From Allobosea sp. (lineage in GTDB: Bacteria > Pseudomonadota > Alphaproteobacteria > Rhizobiales > Beijerinckiaceae), in NCBI GenBank assembly GCA_024231975.1, contig JAAEQB010000050.1:310001-374000 (forward strand): a stretch of 64,000 bases of DNA. The letters are read 5' to 3'. The position numbers were made by a program, and so were the translations under genes. Positions within the stretch are counted from its first letter, which is position 1. Every line of letters begins with the position of its first letter. The notes beneath the pieces were generated by a model. The model was given only the letters and a program-made list of their open reading frames with translations. It searched no databases and was not told the DNA's origin. Below are positions 37,036 to 46,866 of this stretch, piece after piece.

Positions 37036-38844
37036 ATGGCTCCTCTGCTTCATCTTCGCGACGTCGCGCTCACCTTCGGCGGCCAGCCACTGCTGGAATC
37101 GGCCGAGATCGCCGTCTCCGCCGGCGAGAAGGTCTGCCTCGTCGGCCGCAACGGCTCGGGCAAGTCGACGCTGCTCAAGGTCGCCGCCGGCCTGATCGAG
37201 CCCGACAGCGCCGAGCGCTTCCTGCAGCCGGGCGTCACCGTCCGCTATCTGCCACAGGAGCCCGACTTCACGGGATTTGCGACCTCGCTTGCCTATGTCG
37301 AGGCCGGCCTCGGGCCCGGTGACGATCTCTATCGCGCGCAATACCTGATTCAGGAACTGGGCCTCACCGGCGAGGAAGACCCCGCCAGCATGTCGGGCGG
37401 CGAATCCCGCCGCGCCGCGCTCGCCCGCGTGCTGGCACCCGAGCCCGACATCCTGCTGCTCGACGAGCCGACCAACCATCTCGACCTGCCGGTGATCGAA
37501 TGGCTGGAAACCGAGCTGAAATCGCTGCGCTCGGCCATGGTGCTGATCAGCCATGACCGCCGCTTCCTCAGCAATCTCTCACGCGCCACGATCTGGCTCG
37601 ATCGCGGCCAGACCCGCCGCGTCGAGCGCGGCTTCGGCGAATTCGAAGCCTGGCGCGACGAGGTGCTGGCGCAGGAGGAGCTCGACCGCCACAAGCTCGA
37701 CCGCAAGATCGCCCGCGAGGAGGACTGGCTGCGCTATGGCGTCAGCGCCCGTCGTACCCGCAACCAGCGCCGCCTCGGCGAACTGCATGCCTTGCGCGAC
37801 CAGCGCCGCACCGCCCGCAAGGCGGTCGGCACCGTCAAATTGGAGGCCAGCGAGGCCCAGTCCTCGGGCAAGCTGGTGGTCGAGGCCGTCGGCATCACGA
37901 AGAGCTATGGCGACCGGCCGATCGTCAAGCCGCTCTCGCTGCGCATCGCCCGCGGCGACCGGATCGGCATCGTCGGGCCGAACGGCGCCGGCAAGACCAC
38001 GCTGATCAACCTGCTCACCGGCGCGTTGAAGCCCGACGCCGGCACGGTCAAGCTCGGCACGGCGCTGGAGATGGTGACGCTCGACCAGAGTCGCGAAAGC
38101 CTCGATCCGGCGACGCCGCTCGGCGATGTCTTGACCGGCGGCGGCAGCGACCAGGTCATGGTCGGCGGCGAGCCGCGCCACATCGTCAGCTACATGAAGG
38201 ACTTCCTGTTCCAGCCATTGCAGCGCGGCACCGCGGTCGGTGCGCTCTCCGGTGGCGAACGCGGCCGGTTGATGCTGGCGCGGGCCCTTGCCAAGCCTTC
38301 CAACCTACTCGTGCTGGACGAGCCCACCAACGACCTCGACATCGAGACGCTCGACCTCCTGCAGGAACTCGTCGCCGACTATGCCGGCACGGTGCTGCTC
38401 GTCAGTCACGATCGCGACTTCCTCGACCGTACAGTGTCCTCGGTGTTGATCTCGGATGGCGACGGCGTCTGGACCGAGTTCGCCGGCGGCTATTCCGACA
38501 TGCTGGCCCAGCGCGGCCGCGGCGTCGGCGCCAGGAGCAAGGTCGCACCGGAGAAGCAGGCGGCAGAGGCAACTCCGAAAGCGGCGGCAGCACCGCCGAC
38601 GACCTCGAAGCGCAAGCTCTCCTTCAACGAGAAGCATGCGCTGGAGACCCTGCCGAAGAAGCTCGACGCACTGCAGGCCGAGGCCGGCAAGCTCAACACC
38701 GCGCTGGCCGGCGATCTCTACACCCGCGATCCCAAGCTATTCGCCAAGGCGACGACCCGGCTCGACGAGGTCACCCGCGAGATCGCCGAGGCCGAGGAGC
38801 GCTGGCTCGAACTGGAGATGCTGCGCGAGGAGATTGGGGCGTAA
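37036..38844 (+). CDS. ABC-F family ATPase (Uup-like)
   Basis: A 602-residue protein with two ATP-binding cassettes and no membrane part. Walker A sites are GRNGSGKS and GPNGAGKT; signatures are MSGGESRR and LSGGERGR; Walker B ends are LLDEPTNHLD and VLDEPTNDLD. Between them is the interdomain linker, and a lysine-rich coiled-coil tail ends the protein (about 500-602), which is typical of Uup. ABC-F proteins act on ribosomes or DNA rather than in transport. The ATG at 37036 leaves out an unlikely 14-residue extension. Confidence 0.9.
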   Translation: MAPLLHLRDVALTFGGQPLLESAEIAVSAGEKVCLVGRNGSGKSTLLKVAAGLIEPDSAERFLQPGVTVRYLPQEPDFTGFATSLAYVEAGLGPGDDLYRAQYLIQELGLTGEEDPASMSGGESRRAALARVLAPEPDILLLDEPTNHLDLPVIEWLETELKSLRSAMVLISHDRRFLSNLSRATIWLDRGQTRRVERGFGEFEAWRDEVLAQEELDRHKLDRKIAREEDWLRYGVSARRTRNQRRLGELHALRDQRRTARKAVGTVKLEASEAQSSGKLVVEAVGITKSYGDRPIVKPLSLRIARGDRIGIVGPNGAGKTTLINLLTGALKPDAGTVKLGTALEMVTLDQSRESLDPATPLGDVLTGGGSDQVMVGGEPRHIVSYMKDFLFQPLQRGTAVGALSGGERGRLMLARALAKPSNLLVLDEPTNDLDIETLDLLQELVADYAGTVLLVSHDRDFLDRTVSSVLISDGDGVWTEFAGGYSDMLAQRGRGVGARSKVAPEKQAAEATPKAAAAPPTTSKRKLSFNEKHALETLPKKLDALQAEAGKLNTALAGDLYTRDPKLFAKATTRLDEVTREIAEAEERWLELEMLREEIGA

Positions 38845-38850
38845 CTCAAC

Positions 38851-38958
38851 CGTCATGCTCGGGCTTGACCCGAGCATCTCAGGCCGGATGAGGCTCCTCT
38901 CGGCGCCTTCTCGTCACGAGATTCTCGGGTCTGCGCTTCGCTTCGCCCGAAAATGACG
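38851..38958. repeat. Dispersed long-hairpin repeat, copy 3
   Basis: A 108-bp element just after the ABC-F stop. The left end CGTCATGCTCGGGCTTGACC is identical to the start of the copy at 22472 and is inverted at the right end (CGAAAATGACG). It is followed by 108 nt of ordinary sequence before the SDR gene. Confidence 0.75.
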
Positions 38959-39066
38959 CGCCCTGCCCATACAATTCCGCTATCCGGCCAATCGCGAAAG
39001 CGTATTTATCCCGCCGGCCAAATCGTCCCACAGTCGGCGCGCAGACAGAATCCTCGAGGAAGCACC

Positions 39067-39813
39067 ATGAGACTGAAGGGCAAGACGGCGCTGATCACCG
39101 GCGCGGCGCAGGGCTTTGGCCTCGGCATCGCCGAGACCTTCGTGCGCGAGGGCGCACGGGTCGCGGTGCTCGACATCAACGGCGACAAGGCTCGTGAGGC
39201 CGCCAAGGCGATCGGGCGCAAGGCTTTTGCCGTCGCCTGCGACGTCGGCAAGGCGAAAAGCGTCGATGCGGCCGTGGCCAAGGTGATCAAGCGCTTCGAG
39301 CGGCTCGACATCGTCGTCAACAATGCCGGCATCAGCCATCGCAACCAGCCGATGCTGGATGTCACCGAGGCCGAATTCGACCGCGTCTTCGACGTCAACG
39401 TGAAGTCGATCTTCCTGATGGCCAGGGCGACGGTGCCGCATTTCCGCGAGCATGGCGGCGGCGTCATCCTCAACATCGGCTCGACTGCCGGCGTGCGCCC
39501 GCGCCCGGGCCTGACCTGGTACAATGGCTCGAAGGGCGCCGCGAACCTGCTCTCGAAGTCGATGGCGGTCGAGCTTGCTCCCGATCGGATCCGCGTCAAC
39601 GCCATCGCCCCCGTCGCCGGCGAGACGCCGCTGCTCGCGACCTTCATGGGCGAGGACACGCCCGAGAAGCGCAAGGCCTTCACCGCGACGATTCCCTGGG
39701 GCCGGTTCTCGACGCCACAGGACATCGCCAATGCCGCGCTCTTCCTGTGCTCGGACGAGTCCGAGATGGTGACCGGCTCGGTTCTGGCGGTCGACGGCGG
39801 CCGCTGCGTCTGA
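39067..39813 (+). CDS. Short-chain dehydrogenase/reductase
   Basis: A 248-residue classical SDR. The cofactor motif is TGAAQGFGLG (9-18), the catalytic residues are Ser in NIGSTAG and Tyr/Lys in YNGSK, and the NNAG motif is NNAGISH. The family oxidises or reduces sugars, acids or alcohols with NAD(P). GAGGAAG precedes the ATG at 39067. It has no operon partner, so the substrate is unknown. Confidence 0.9.
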   Translation: MRLKGKTALITGAAQGFGLGIAETFVREGARVAVLDINGDKAREAAKAIGRKAFAVACDVGKAKSVDAAVAKVIKRFERLDIVVNNAGISHRNQPMLDVTEAEFDRVFDVNVKSIFLMARATVPHFREHGGGVILNIGSTAGVRPRPGLTWYNGSKGAANLLSKSMAVELAPDRIRVNAIAPVAGETPLLATFMGEDTPEKRKAFTATIPWGRFSTPQDIANAALFLCSDESEMVTGSVLAVDGGRCV

Positions 39814-39822
39814 CGGCTTACG

Positions 39823-40722
39823 TCAGACGATCCCGCCGCCCGTCAGCGGCATCAGCTGCAATAGCTTGACCGTGCCGTCGAGATCGAAGGCACGGCGCTC
39901 CAGGCTGATATGAGGGGCCGGGGGCGGCCCCTCGATTCGCAGCAGATGCCAGCAGGCGAGCTCGCCATGGCCGCCACGCGGGCCGATCGAGGCCGAAGGC
40001 ACGCCGACGATCGGCACGTCATGGCCAGGCCCCTGCCGCCAGGCCAGCGAGAAGCGGTGGTTATGGCCGTGCAGGACGAGCTCCGCTCCCACCCGGCGCA
40101 GCATCGCCTCGAAGGCGTCGGCATCGACCAGCTCGCGCGTGCGCCGCGCACCGCCGACATAGGGCGGATGGTGGATCAGTACGACGCGGATCAGCCCATC
40201 GGCCTTGGCTTGCGCCAGCAGCTTCTCGGTGACGGCGATCTGGGCCGAGCCGACACGCCCCGTCGCCATCAGCGGCAAGGTCGGAATGCCGGTGTTCATC
40301 CCGATCAGCGCCACCGGGCCGCGCTGGCGATACCAGGGATAGCCCGCCTGCCCATCATCGCTGGCGCACCACGGTGCGAGCTCATACGACAGTGCAGCAA
40401 GCGATGAGCGCGTATAGCAGTCATGGTTGCCCGGCACGAAGCTGACGCTGTCGCGCGGGCCGAGCGTGTCGAGGAAGGAGAGCGCCGTCTTGAACTCGGT
40501 CGGCAGGCCGATATGCGAGACATCGCCGGTGCAGGCGATGTGGTCGGGCTTCTGCGCCAGAATGTCGGCGACGATCAGCCCGAGGATTTCCATGTCATGG
40601 GCGTGGCGCCGCTTGCGTCGCCAGTTGACATATCCGGTCGCGCGCTTGCCGATCAGCTCGCGCAGCGAGAACTTGGTCAGCGGCCCGAGATGCGGGTCGG
40701 AGAGATGCGCGAGCGTGAACAC
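39823..40722 (-). CDS. Calcineurin-like metallophosphoesterase
   Basis: A 299-residue metallophosphoesterase with all metal motifs: LSDPHLG (7-13), GDVSHIG, GNHD, HHPP and HGHNH. It fits cyclic-nucleotide or lipid phosphodiesterase-type members; the specificity cannot be told. It has no signal peptide. It converges on the SDR gene, 9 nt apart. Confidence 0.88.
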   Translation of the reverse strand: MFTLAHLSDPHLGPLTKFSLRELIGKRATGYVNWRRKRRHAHDMEILGLIVADILAQKPDHIACTGDVSHIGLPTEFKTALSFLDTLGPRDSVSFVPGNHDCYTRSSLAALSYELAPWCASDDGQAGYPWYRQRGPVALIGMNTGIPTLPLMATGRVGSAQIAVTEKLLAQAKADGLIRVVLIHHPPYVGGARRTRELVDADAFEAMLRRVGAELVLHGHNHRFSLAWRQGPGHDVPIVGVPSASIGPRGGHGELACWHLLRIEGPPPAPHISLERRAFDLDGTVKLLQLMPLTGGGIV

Positions 40723-40827
40723 GCTCCAGCGCTTGCCTTCAACGCCCGCGCCGCGTCAAGCATGACGGTGGCGGCGGGCGAAGATGACGCAGCCTCCAGA
40801 GCAGGAAATCCTGCGTGATCTGAAGGC

Positions 40828-40944
40828 TCAGTTGGCCGAGCCCATCAGCTCCGACACGATGCGCGGGTCGGTCAGGGTGACGGCCGGCTTCCAGACGTAG
40901 CGCGGCTTGGCCTTCAGGCGAGCGGTGATGAAAGCGAGAAGCAT
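40828..40944 (-). CDS. Small protein, 38 residues
   Basis: A short reading frame starting ATG at 40944 with GGGGAA upstream, encoding a basic N-terminal helix (MLLAFITARLKAK) followed by PRYVWKPAVTLTDPRIV and a short tail. Composition is unlike shadow frames, which here are arginine/serine-rich. It faces the Nudix gene across 136 bp that include a small inverted repeat (TATGC/GCATA at 41030-41046). I recognise no family. Confidence 0.5.
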   Translation of the reverse strand: MLLAFITARLKAKPRYVWKPAVTLTDPRIVSELMGSAN

Positions 40945-41080
40945 GATAATTCCCCAGCGGTGATGCGAAACTTGTACCCCTCATTTAAGGCGCGTTTGCG
41001 TTATATCGAGAGAGCAAACAGAGTTCTGTTATGCGTCCATTGCATAGACAATTAACCCGGCAGCAGGATTTGCCCATATC

Positions 41081-41602
41081 GTGAGCAACGAGGACGGATC
41101 TGGCCCGGGCTCGGGCGCATCGCGAATCGAGCGCGTGCCGCGCGGGCTGCGGCGGCTGACCGGCCGGGCCTTGCACCTCTATTTCCGCCTGCGCCGCGGC
41201 ATGACCCTCGGCGTCCGCGCCGCCGTGCTGAGCGAGGCCGGCGAGGTCCTGCTGGTGCGCCACACCTATACGCCCGGCTGGCATATGCCCGGCGGGGGGG
41301 TCGAGCCGAACGAGACGCTCGCCGATGCGCTTGCCAAGGAATTGCGCGAGGAGGCGAACCTCACGCTGACCGGCCTAGCGGTGCTGCACGGCGTCTTCCT
41401 CAACCGCCATGCCTCCACTCGCGACCATGTCGCCGTCTTCATCGTGCGTGCATTCACCCAGAGCGCGCCGAAGCAGCCTGATATCGAGATCGCCGAGGCG
41501 CGCTTCTTCCCGCTTTCGGCCCTCCCGGACGGGACGACGCCGGGCACCCGCCGCCGGCTGGTGGAGATCGTCGAGGGGACCGCGCGACCGGACGAGTGGT
41601 GA
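41081..41602 (+). CDS. Nudix hydrolase
   Basis: A 173-residue Nudix protein with a GTG start. The box runs from GGGVEPNET to KELREEANL; the last glycine of the consensus is Asn, a mild deviation. A basic N-terminal arm (LRRLTGRALHLYFRLRRGM) precedes the domain, as in some house-cleaning Nudix proteins of rhizobia. The substrate is unknown. Confidence 0.87.
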   Translation: MSNEDGSGPGSGASRIERVPRGLRRLTGRALHLYFRLRRGMTLGVRAAVLSEAGEVLLVRHTYTPGWHMPGGGVEPNETLADALAKELREEANLTLTGLAVLHGVFLNRHASTRDHVAVFIVRAFTQSAPKQPDIEIAEARFFPLSALPDGTTPGTRRRLVEIVEGTARPDEW

Positions 41603-41605
41603 GCC

Positions 41606-42190
41606 CTATTTCAGCCCCGGCAGCATCCGGCGCAGCACGCCGTCCTTGCGGATGAAAGTGTGGAACAACGCCGCTCCAATATGCCCGCAGACCAGCAGCG
41701 CCAGCAGGATGGCGAGCCAGCCATGGATGGAAAGCACGCGCTTGGCGACATCCTCATTGGGCGCGGTCAGTGCCGGCAGATCGAACAGGTTGAACACCGT
41801 CAACGACGGGAAGAGCGAGACGCCGATCCAGCCGAGCAGCGGCACGATCAGCAGCAGGCCATAGAGCATCCAATGCAGAAGATGCGAAGCGGCCTTCTGC
41901 CACCATTCCAGCGTCGGCTCATCCGGCGGGGCACCGTGCACGAGACGATAGATCAATCGGCCGGCGCTGAGCCAGAGCACCAGGAAACCGATCGATTTGT
42001 GTGTCGAATAGAGCGCATCGGTCACCCCGTCCCAGATGTCGAGCGTGTTGCCGCGATAGCTCATGGCGAGCCCGAGCGGAATCATCACGAACACCGCCGC
42101 GACCGTGATCCAGTGCAGCATGCGCGCCGTCGGACTGTAGACGGCGCCGTGTCCCGCGCCGGGCGTTACCGGGTCATGCCCCTGCGTCAT
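41606..42190 (-). CDS. Cytochrome b561-type membrane protein
   Basis: A 194-residue four-helix cytochrome b of the bacterial b561 family. Haem-ligand histidines are seen in ARMLHWITV, STHKSIGF, HLLHWMLYG and HGWLAILL. It carries electrons between quinol and a periplasmic acceptor in the inner membrane. It ends 4 nt from the convergent Nudix gene. Confidence 0.88.
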   Translation of the reverse strand: MTQGHDPVTPGAGHGAVYSPTARMLHWITVAAVFVMIPLGLAMSYRGNTLDIWDGVTDALYSTHKSIGFLVLWLSAGRLIYRLVHGAPPDEPTLEWWQKAASHLLHWMLYGLLLIVPLLGWIGVSLFPSLTVFNLFDLPALTAPNEDVAKRVLSIHGWLAILLALLVCGHIGAALFHTFIRKDGVLRRMLPGLK

Positions 42191-42451
42191 TTCCCTTGCG
42201 CGCTCCCGCTCGCCATATCTGGTCAGGGTCCGCTTCCGAGACTATTCATCTGGTGTTCAATCTCGCGCTTTTATAGGCCAGTCTGCAATCGGCTGCCGAA
42301 CTGGCCTGTTGCGGGCACTGTCCTGGGAACCACGCAGAAGCGGATACGTTGTAGGAACGCGGTGTTGCATCGGACGCATCTGTCCAGGCGAGACGCGCGT
42401 AGCTAGCTCACATTCCTCCGCGCCTTCGGGCGCAATCTGACGGACTTTCCG

Positions 42452-43579
42452 ATGCCTCAGTCGCGTAAGCTTTTCGACCGGCCGGGCGAGACCGATCTGG
42501 TCGCCGTCGACCGCGCTCTCGCCGAGTTCCGCGCCGCCCGTCCGGTGCTGCTGCGGCAGGGCGAGGAGCTGGCGCTGGCCCTGTCGGCCGAGCTCGCCGA
42601 GGCTGATCTCACCGCCCGTCTCGATTCCCTTTCCGCCGGCAAGGCTCGCCTCGTGCTGAGCGCCGCGCGCCTGCGCCGTCTCGGCGCCAAAGGGCGCACC
42701 GAGACCGGCATCCTCGCCATGCCGGCGATCGACCTCTCCCGCATCGAGACGCTCGCCCTCAAGCTCGACGCCCGCGTCGACGCTCCCGTCGGCCCGGCCA
42801 ATGCACTCGACAACGCCGCGCTTGAACTCGCCCGCCTTGCTCTGGTGCTGCCGGCGGTGATCCTCGTCCCGGTCCAGGCCGCGCAGGTCGCCGGCGAGCC
42901 GCTGATCGAGGTCTCGATCGACGCCGTCAACGGCTATCGCGCCGCGCAGGTGGCCCGCCTTGCCATCGTCGGCCGCGCGCCGGTACCGCTCGAAGGCGCA
43001 CCCGATACCGAATTCGTCGTCTTCCGCGGCGGCGAGGGCCTGCGCGACCAGGTCGCGATCATCGTCGGCAAGCCGGATCTCTCGGCGGCCGTGCCGGTGC
43101 GCCTGCATTCGGCCTGCCTGACCGGCGACCTGTTCGGCTCGCTGAAATGCGATTGCGGCGACCAGTTGCGCGAGACCGTGCAGTGGATGGCCGAGAACGA
43201 GGGCGGCATCCTGCTCTATCTCGACCAGGAAGGCCGCGGCAACGGCATCTCCAACAAGATGCGCGCCTACAAGCTGCAGAGCCAGGGCTGGGACACCTAC
43301 GATGCCGACGAGGTGCTCGGCTTCGATCTCGACCAGCGCCATTTCGACTTCGCCGCCGCGATGCTGAAGCAGCTCGGCGTCTCCAGCGTCACGGCGCTGA
43401 CCAACAACCCGCTGAAGATCGGGGCGATCAAGGCCGCCGGCCTCGAAGTCGCCGCGACCCAGCGCGTGCTCGGCCGCCCGAATGTCCATAATGTCCGCTA
43501 TCTCGCCTCGAAGCGCGATCGTGCCGGCCACTTCATCGACATGGACGCGCTGATGGCGCGTGCCGCGCCCAAGGATTGA
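42452..43579 (+). CDS. ribA: GTP cyclohydrolase II with RibB-like N-terminal remnant
   Basis: A 375-residue protein. The C-terminal half (from about 195) is GTP cyclohydrolase II: zinc cysteines C222, C233 and C235, DQEGRGNGI, and LTNNPLKI. It opens GTP for riboflavin synthesis. The N-terminal ~190 residues look like a worn DHBP synthase (RibB) domain without its acidic catalytic motif. The 261-bp leader has no FMN riboswitch that I can recognise, only a UUCG-type hairpin near 42420. Confidence 0.88.
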   Translation: MPQSRKLFDRPGETDLVAVDRALAEFRAARPVLLRQGEELALALSAELAEADLTARLDSLSAGKARLVLSAARLRRLGAKGRTETGILAMPAIDLSRIETLALKLDARVDAPVGPANALDNAALELARLALVLPAVILVPVQAAQVAGEPLIEVSIDAVNGYRAAQVARLAIVGRAPVPLEGAPDTEFVVFRGGEGLRDQVAIIVGKPDLSAAVPVRLHSACLTGDLFGSLKCDCGDQLRETVQWMAENEGGILLYLDQEGRGNGISNKMRAYKLQSQGWDTYDADEVLGFDLDQRHFDFAAAMLKQLGVSSVTALTNNPLKIGAIKAAGLEVAATQRVLGRPNVHNVRYLASKRDRAGHFIDMDALMARAAPKD

Positions 43580-43626
43580 CCGGCGCGAGCATTGATCGCG
43601 CCCCGGACCTGGGGCAGGAAGCCCTG

Positions 43627-46005
43627 ATGTCCGATGCTCCCCTGCCAGGTCGGGACCACCACGAGACCGAGCCGCCGCCTGCACCTTGGCCGACCGCCAA
43701 GGTGATGCTGCTGGTCTGCGCCGGCTGGCTGGCGCTGTCCTGGCCCTGGCTCTCCGGCGCCGTCACCGTGCCCTGGGACGCCAAGGCGCATTTCCATCCG
43801 CAGCTGCAATTCCTCGCCAGCGCCCTCCACAAGGGCCTCTCGCCGTTCTGGACGCCCTTCGTCTTCGCGGGATCACCGCAGGTCGCCGACCCGCAATCGC
43901 TGATCTTCTCGCCTCCCTATTTCCTGATCGCCCTGCTCAATCCGGCCCCGGATTTCCGCTGGAGCGACGGCGCCCTGCTCGGCTCGCTGCTTGTCGGCGC
44001 GCTCTGCCTCGTCCTCCTCTTCCGCGATCGCGGTTGGCATCCGGCGGGGGCGGTGGTCTGCGCTCTCTCCTTCGCCTTCGGTGCCGCTGCGGCCTGGCGC
44101 ATCCAGCATGTCGGGCAGGTGCTGAGCCTGTCCTATTTCGCGGTAACGCTGCTCTTGCTCTCGCGCGCGCTCGAACGCAGTTCCTGGCGCTACGGCTTTG
44201 CGGCCGGTCTCGCCGCCGGCTTCATGGTGCTGGGGCGCGATCAGGTTGCTCTGCTCGGCGTCTATGTCCTCGTCGGGCTCGTGCTCGCCGCGATCGCCAT
44301 GGCCGACAAGCCGCTGGCGGCGCTGCGTGCCAGCCTGATGCCGCTGCTGCTCGGCGTTGTCGGCGCCACGCTGGTGGCGACGATCCCGATCCTGCTCACC
44401 GCCGTCTTGGCGGAGGAATCGAACCGGCCGGTGATCGATCTGGCCGGCGCCGGCAAGGGCTCGCTGCATCCGGGCTCGCTGCTGACCGGGCTGGTCGCCA
44501 ATCTCTACGGCGCCTCCGGGCCGCTGGAGAATTTCTGGGGCCCGCCAAGTCCGGCCTGGGAGAAGCGCTTCGGTCCGCTCGACCTCTATCTCGCCCGCAA
44601 TATGGGCGAACTCTATCTCGGCCTTTTGCCGATCCTGCTCGTCATCAGCGTCGGCATCGTCCGCGGCGCCCTGCTGCGGCGCGAGATCGTCGCGCTCAGC
44701 GCTGCTGCGCTCCTCGTGCTGGTTTTCGCGCTCGGCCGCTATACGCCGGGCTTTGCCCTGCTTTTCCACCTGCCCGGCATCGACTTCTACCGCCGCCCGG
44801 CTGATGCGCTCTTCATCCTCGGCGCGCTGCTGGCGATCCTCGGCGGTTATCTCACCCATCTCGTCCTGACCGATGCCGCGCCGCGCCCGCGCCGCTGGCA
44901 GATCGGGTTGGAAATCCTGCTGCTGCTGGCGGCTTTCGGTCTCGCGGTCTGGCTGGCCTGGACGGTCGGCCGGCTCCATGTCGCCTTCGTGCCGCTCGTC
45001 ACCGCCCTGCTCTGCCTGATGCTGGTCGCGGGCGCGCTGGTCGCGGCGCGCGGTCTCGCTCTGCAGGGCGCCGGCATGGCCGCGACCATCATTCTCGCCG
45101 CCGCCATGGTCGTCGATCTCTCGGTCAACAACGGCCCGAGCGAGTCGACCGCCCTGCCGGCCGGGATGTATGACGTCCTGCGCGCCGACAGCAGCAACGA
45201 GACCATCGCTTTGCTGAAGCGCGAGACCGCCCGCACCGCCGGCCCCGACCGGCGCGATCGCATCGAGCTCGCCGGCATCGACTTCCACTGGCCCAATGCC
45301 AGCCTTGTCCATGGCCTCGACAACACGCTGGGCTACAACCCGCTCCGGCTCGGCCTCTACAGCGAGGCGACCGGCGCCGGCGACCATGTCGCCTTGCCCG
45401 ATCAGCGCACCTTCTCGCCGCTGATGCCGTCCTACCGCTCCCTGCTCGCCGACATGCTCGGCCTGCGCTTCATCGCGACCGGCGTCCCGGCCGAGGAGAT
45501 CGACAAGCGGCTGAAACCCGGCGATCTCATTCAGATCGCCCGGACGAAGGACGCCTATGTCTACGAGAATCCGCGCGCCCTGCCGCGCGTGCTGCTCGTC
45601 ACCGAAGCGCAGCAGGCCGATTTCGATGCCATCCTGAAGAGCGGGCAATGGCCGGCGGGCTTCGACCCGCGCCGCACCGTCCTCTTCGACAAGACACCGC
45701 CCCCCCTGCCGACCGGCCCTGCGCAGGCCGGCAGCGTGCGCATCCGCAATTACGGCACGACCGAGGTGCTGCTCGACGCGGATGCGCCGCGCGGCGGCTT
45801 CGTCGTGCTGAACGATGTCTGGCAGCCCTGGTGGCAGGTCGAGATCGACGGCAAGCCGGCACAGCTGCTGCGCGCCAACGTGATCTTCCGGGCCGTGCAG
45901 GTGCCGCCCGGCCGCTCGACGGTGCGCTTCGTCTTCCGCCCGCTCGACGGCCTCTATCACGCGATCGGCGAGCGCATCCGCAAGGCGAACCCGCCGCCGG
46001 TCTGA
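43627..46005 (+). CDS. Large polytopic membrane protein (YfhO-like)
   Basis: A 792-residue protein with about twelve to fourteen predicted helices in residues 20-500 and a periplasmic C-terminal domain (about 520-780). The layout is that of GT-C-type or YfhO-like membrane proteins that handle lipid-linked sugars. The ATG at 43627 gives a polar N-terminal segment before the first helix; the frame is open 17 codons further up. Its stop abuts the stop of the convergent HAD gene without a spacer. Confidence 0.75.
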   Translation: MSDAPLPGRDHHETEPPPAPWPTAKVMLLVCAGWLALSWPWLSGAVTVPWDAKAHFHPQLQFLASALHKGLSPFWTPFVFAGSPQVADPQSLIFSPPYFLIALLNPAPDFRWSDGALLGSLLVGALCLVLLFRDRGWHPAGAVVCALSFAFGAAAAWRIQHVGQVLSLSYFAVTLLLLSRALERSSWRYGFAAGLAAGFMVLGRDQVALLGVYVLVGLVLAAIAMADKPLAALRASLMPLLLGVVGATLVATIPILLTAVLAEESNRPVIDLAGAGKGSLHPGSLLTGLVANLYGASGPLENFWGPPSPAWEKRFGPLDLYLARNMGELYLGLLPILLVISVGIVRGALLRREIVALSAAALLVLVFALGRYTPGFALLFHLPGIDFYRRPADALFILGALLAILGGYLTHLVLTDAAPRPRRWQIGLEILLLLAAFGLAVWLAWTVGRLHVAFVPLVTALLCLMLVAGALVAARGLALQGAGMAATIILAAAMVVDLSVNNGPSESTALPAGMYDVLRADSSNETIALLKRETARTAGPDRRDRIELAGIDFHWPNASLVHGLDNTLGYNPLRLGLYSEATGAGDHVALPDQRTFSPLMPSYRSLLADMLGLRFIATGVPAEEIDKRLKPGDLIQIARTKDAYVYENPRALPRVLLVTEAQQADFDAILKSGQWPAGFDPRRTVLFDKTPPPLPTGPAQAGSVRIRNYGTTEVLLDADAPRGGFVVLNDVWQPWWQVEIDGKPAQLLRANVIFRAVQVPPGRSTVRFVFRPLDGLYHAIGERIRKANPPPV

Positions 46006-46866
46006 TCAGCCCAGCGCCGCCATCGCCGCGACCGGCAGGGGCCGATGCGTCGCCAGCACCCGAGCGAGTCCGTCCGGGAGCACCGCGCCGTCACGGATCG
46101 TCTCGTCGCGATGGATGCCGCCGGCGATGAACAAGCTGTCGAAGCCCATCATCCTGGCGCCGGCAAGATCGGTGCGCACGGCATCGCCGATGACGAGCAC
46201 GCGGGCGGGATCGACGTCGCGCCCTGCCCGTGCCTCGCGGGCGGCAGCGAGAGCGAGGTCATAGGCCGGGCGATGTGGCTTGCCGGCCCAGGCGACATGG
46301 CCACCGAGCTCTTCATAGATCGTCGCCAACGCCCCGGCGCAGGGCAGGAGATCATGGCCGACATGGACGACGAGGTCGGGGTTGCCGCAGATGAAGGGCA
46401 GACCACGCGCCGCGAAGCGCGACAGCAGCGGTCGGTACTGCTCCGGCTGCTCCTTGCGGTAATCGTTGAGCTCGGTCGCGACGACGAACTCAGCCTCGTC
46501 CTCGCCGACGATCTCGACGTCGAAGCCTTCGAACACCGCCCGGTCCTGCGGCCAGCCGATATGATAGGCCTTGCGCAGATGCGTCTCGGCGATCAGGGCG
46601 CGCGTCACGTCGCCGGAGGTCACCAGCCGATCCCAGGCGGCGCGCGGCACGCGCTTGCCGTCGAGCACGCCGGCGATCTGGGCCGAGGGGCCCGGCGCGT
46701 TCGAGAGCAGCACCACCGTGCCGCCTGCCTCGCGATAGCGCATCAGGGCCTCGCAGGCCGGATCGAGCGCCAGCACGCCGTCATGGACGACACCCCAGAC
46801 ATCGCTGATCAGCACGTCGTAGCGGGCAAGCAGCGCGCCCGCTTCCATCAGGACAGGAACGCTCAT
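46006..46866 (-). CDS. HAD-IIA hydrolase (TIGR01459-like)
   Basis: A 286-residue HAD phosphatase. Motif I is ISDVWGVVHDG (20-30), where D22 is the nucleophile and the usual DxD second Asp is replaced by W in this subgroup; motif II is LLSNAPGP; the cap and motif III/IV regions are GKPHRPAYD and VIGDAVRTDLAGA. The family includes NagD/PGP-like sugar phosphatases. Its start overlaps the PfkB kinase stop by 4 nt (46863-46866). Confidence 0.87.
   Translation of the reverse strand: MSVPVLMEAGALLARYDVLISDVWGVVHDGVLALDPACEALMRYREAGGTVVLLSNAPGPSAQIAGVLDGKRVPRAAWDRLVTSGDVTRALIAETHLRKAYHIGWPQDRAVFEGFDVEIVGEDEAEFVVATELNDYRKEQPEQYRPLLSRFAARGLPFICGNPDLVVHVGHDLLPCAGALATIYEELGGHVAWAGKPHRPAYDLALAAAREARAGRDVDPARVLVIGDAVRTDLAGARMMGFDSLFIAGGIHRDETIRDGAVLPDGLARVLATHRPLPVAAMAALG

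Noticed and set aside
42191..42451. Possible FMN riboswitch before ribA.
   Set aside because: The conserved FMN-aptamer blocks are not present; only a small UUCG hairpin is seen.
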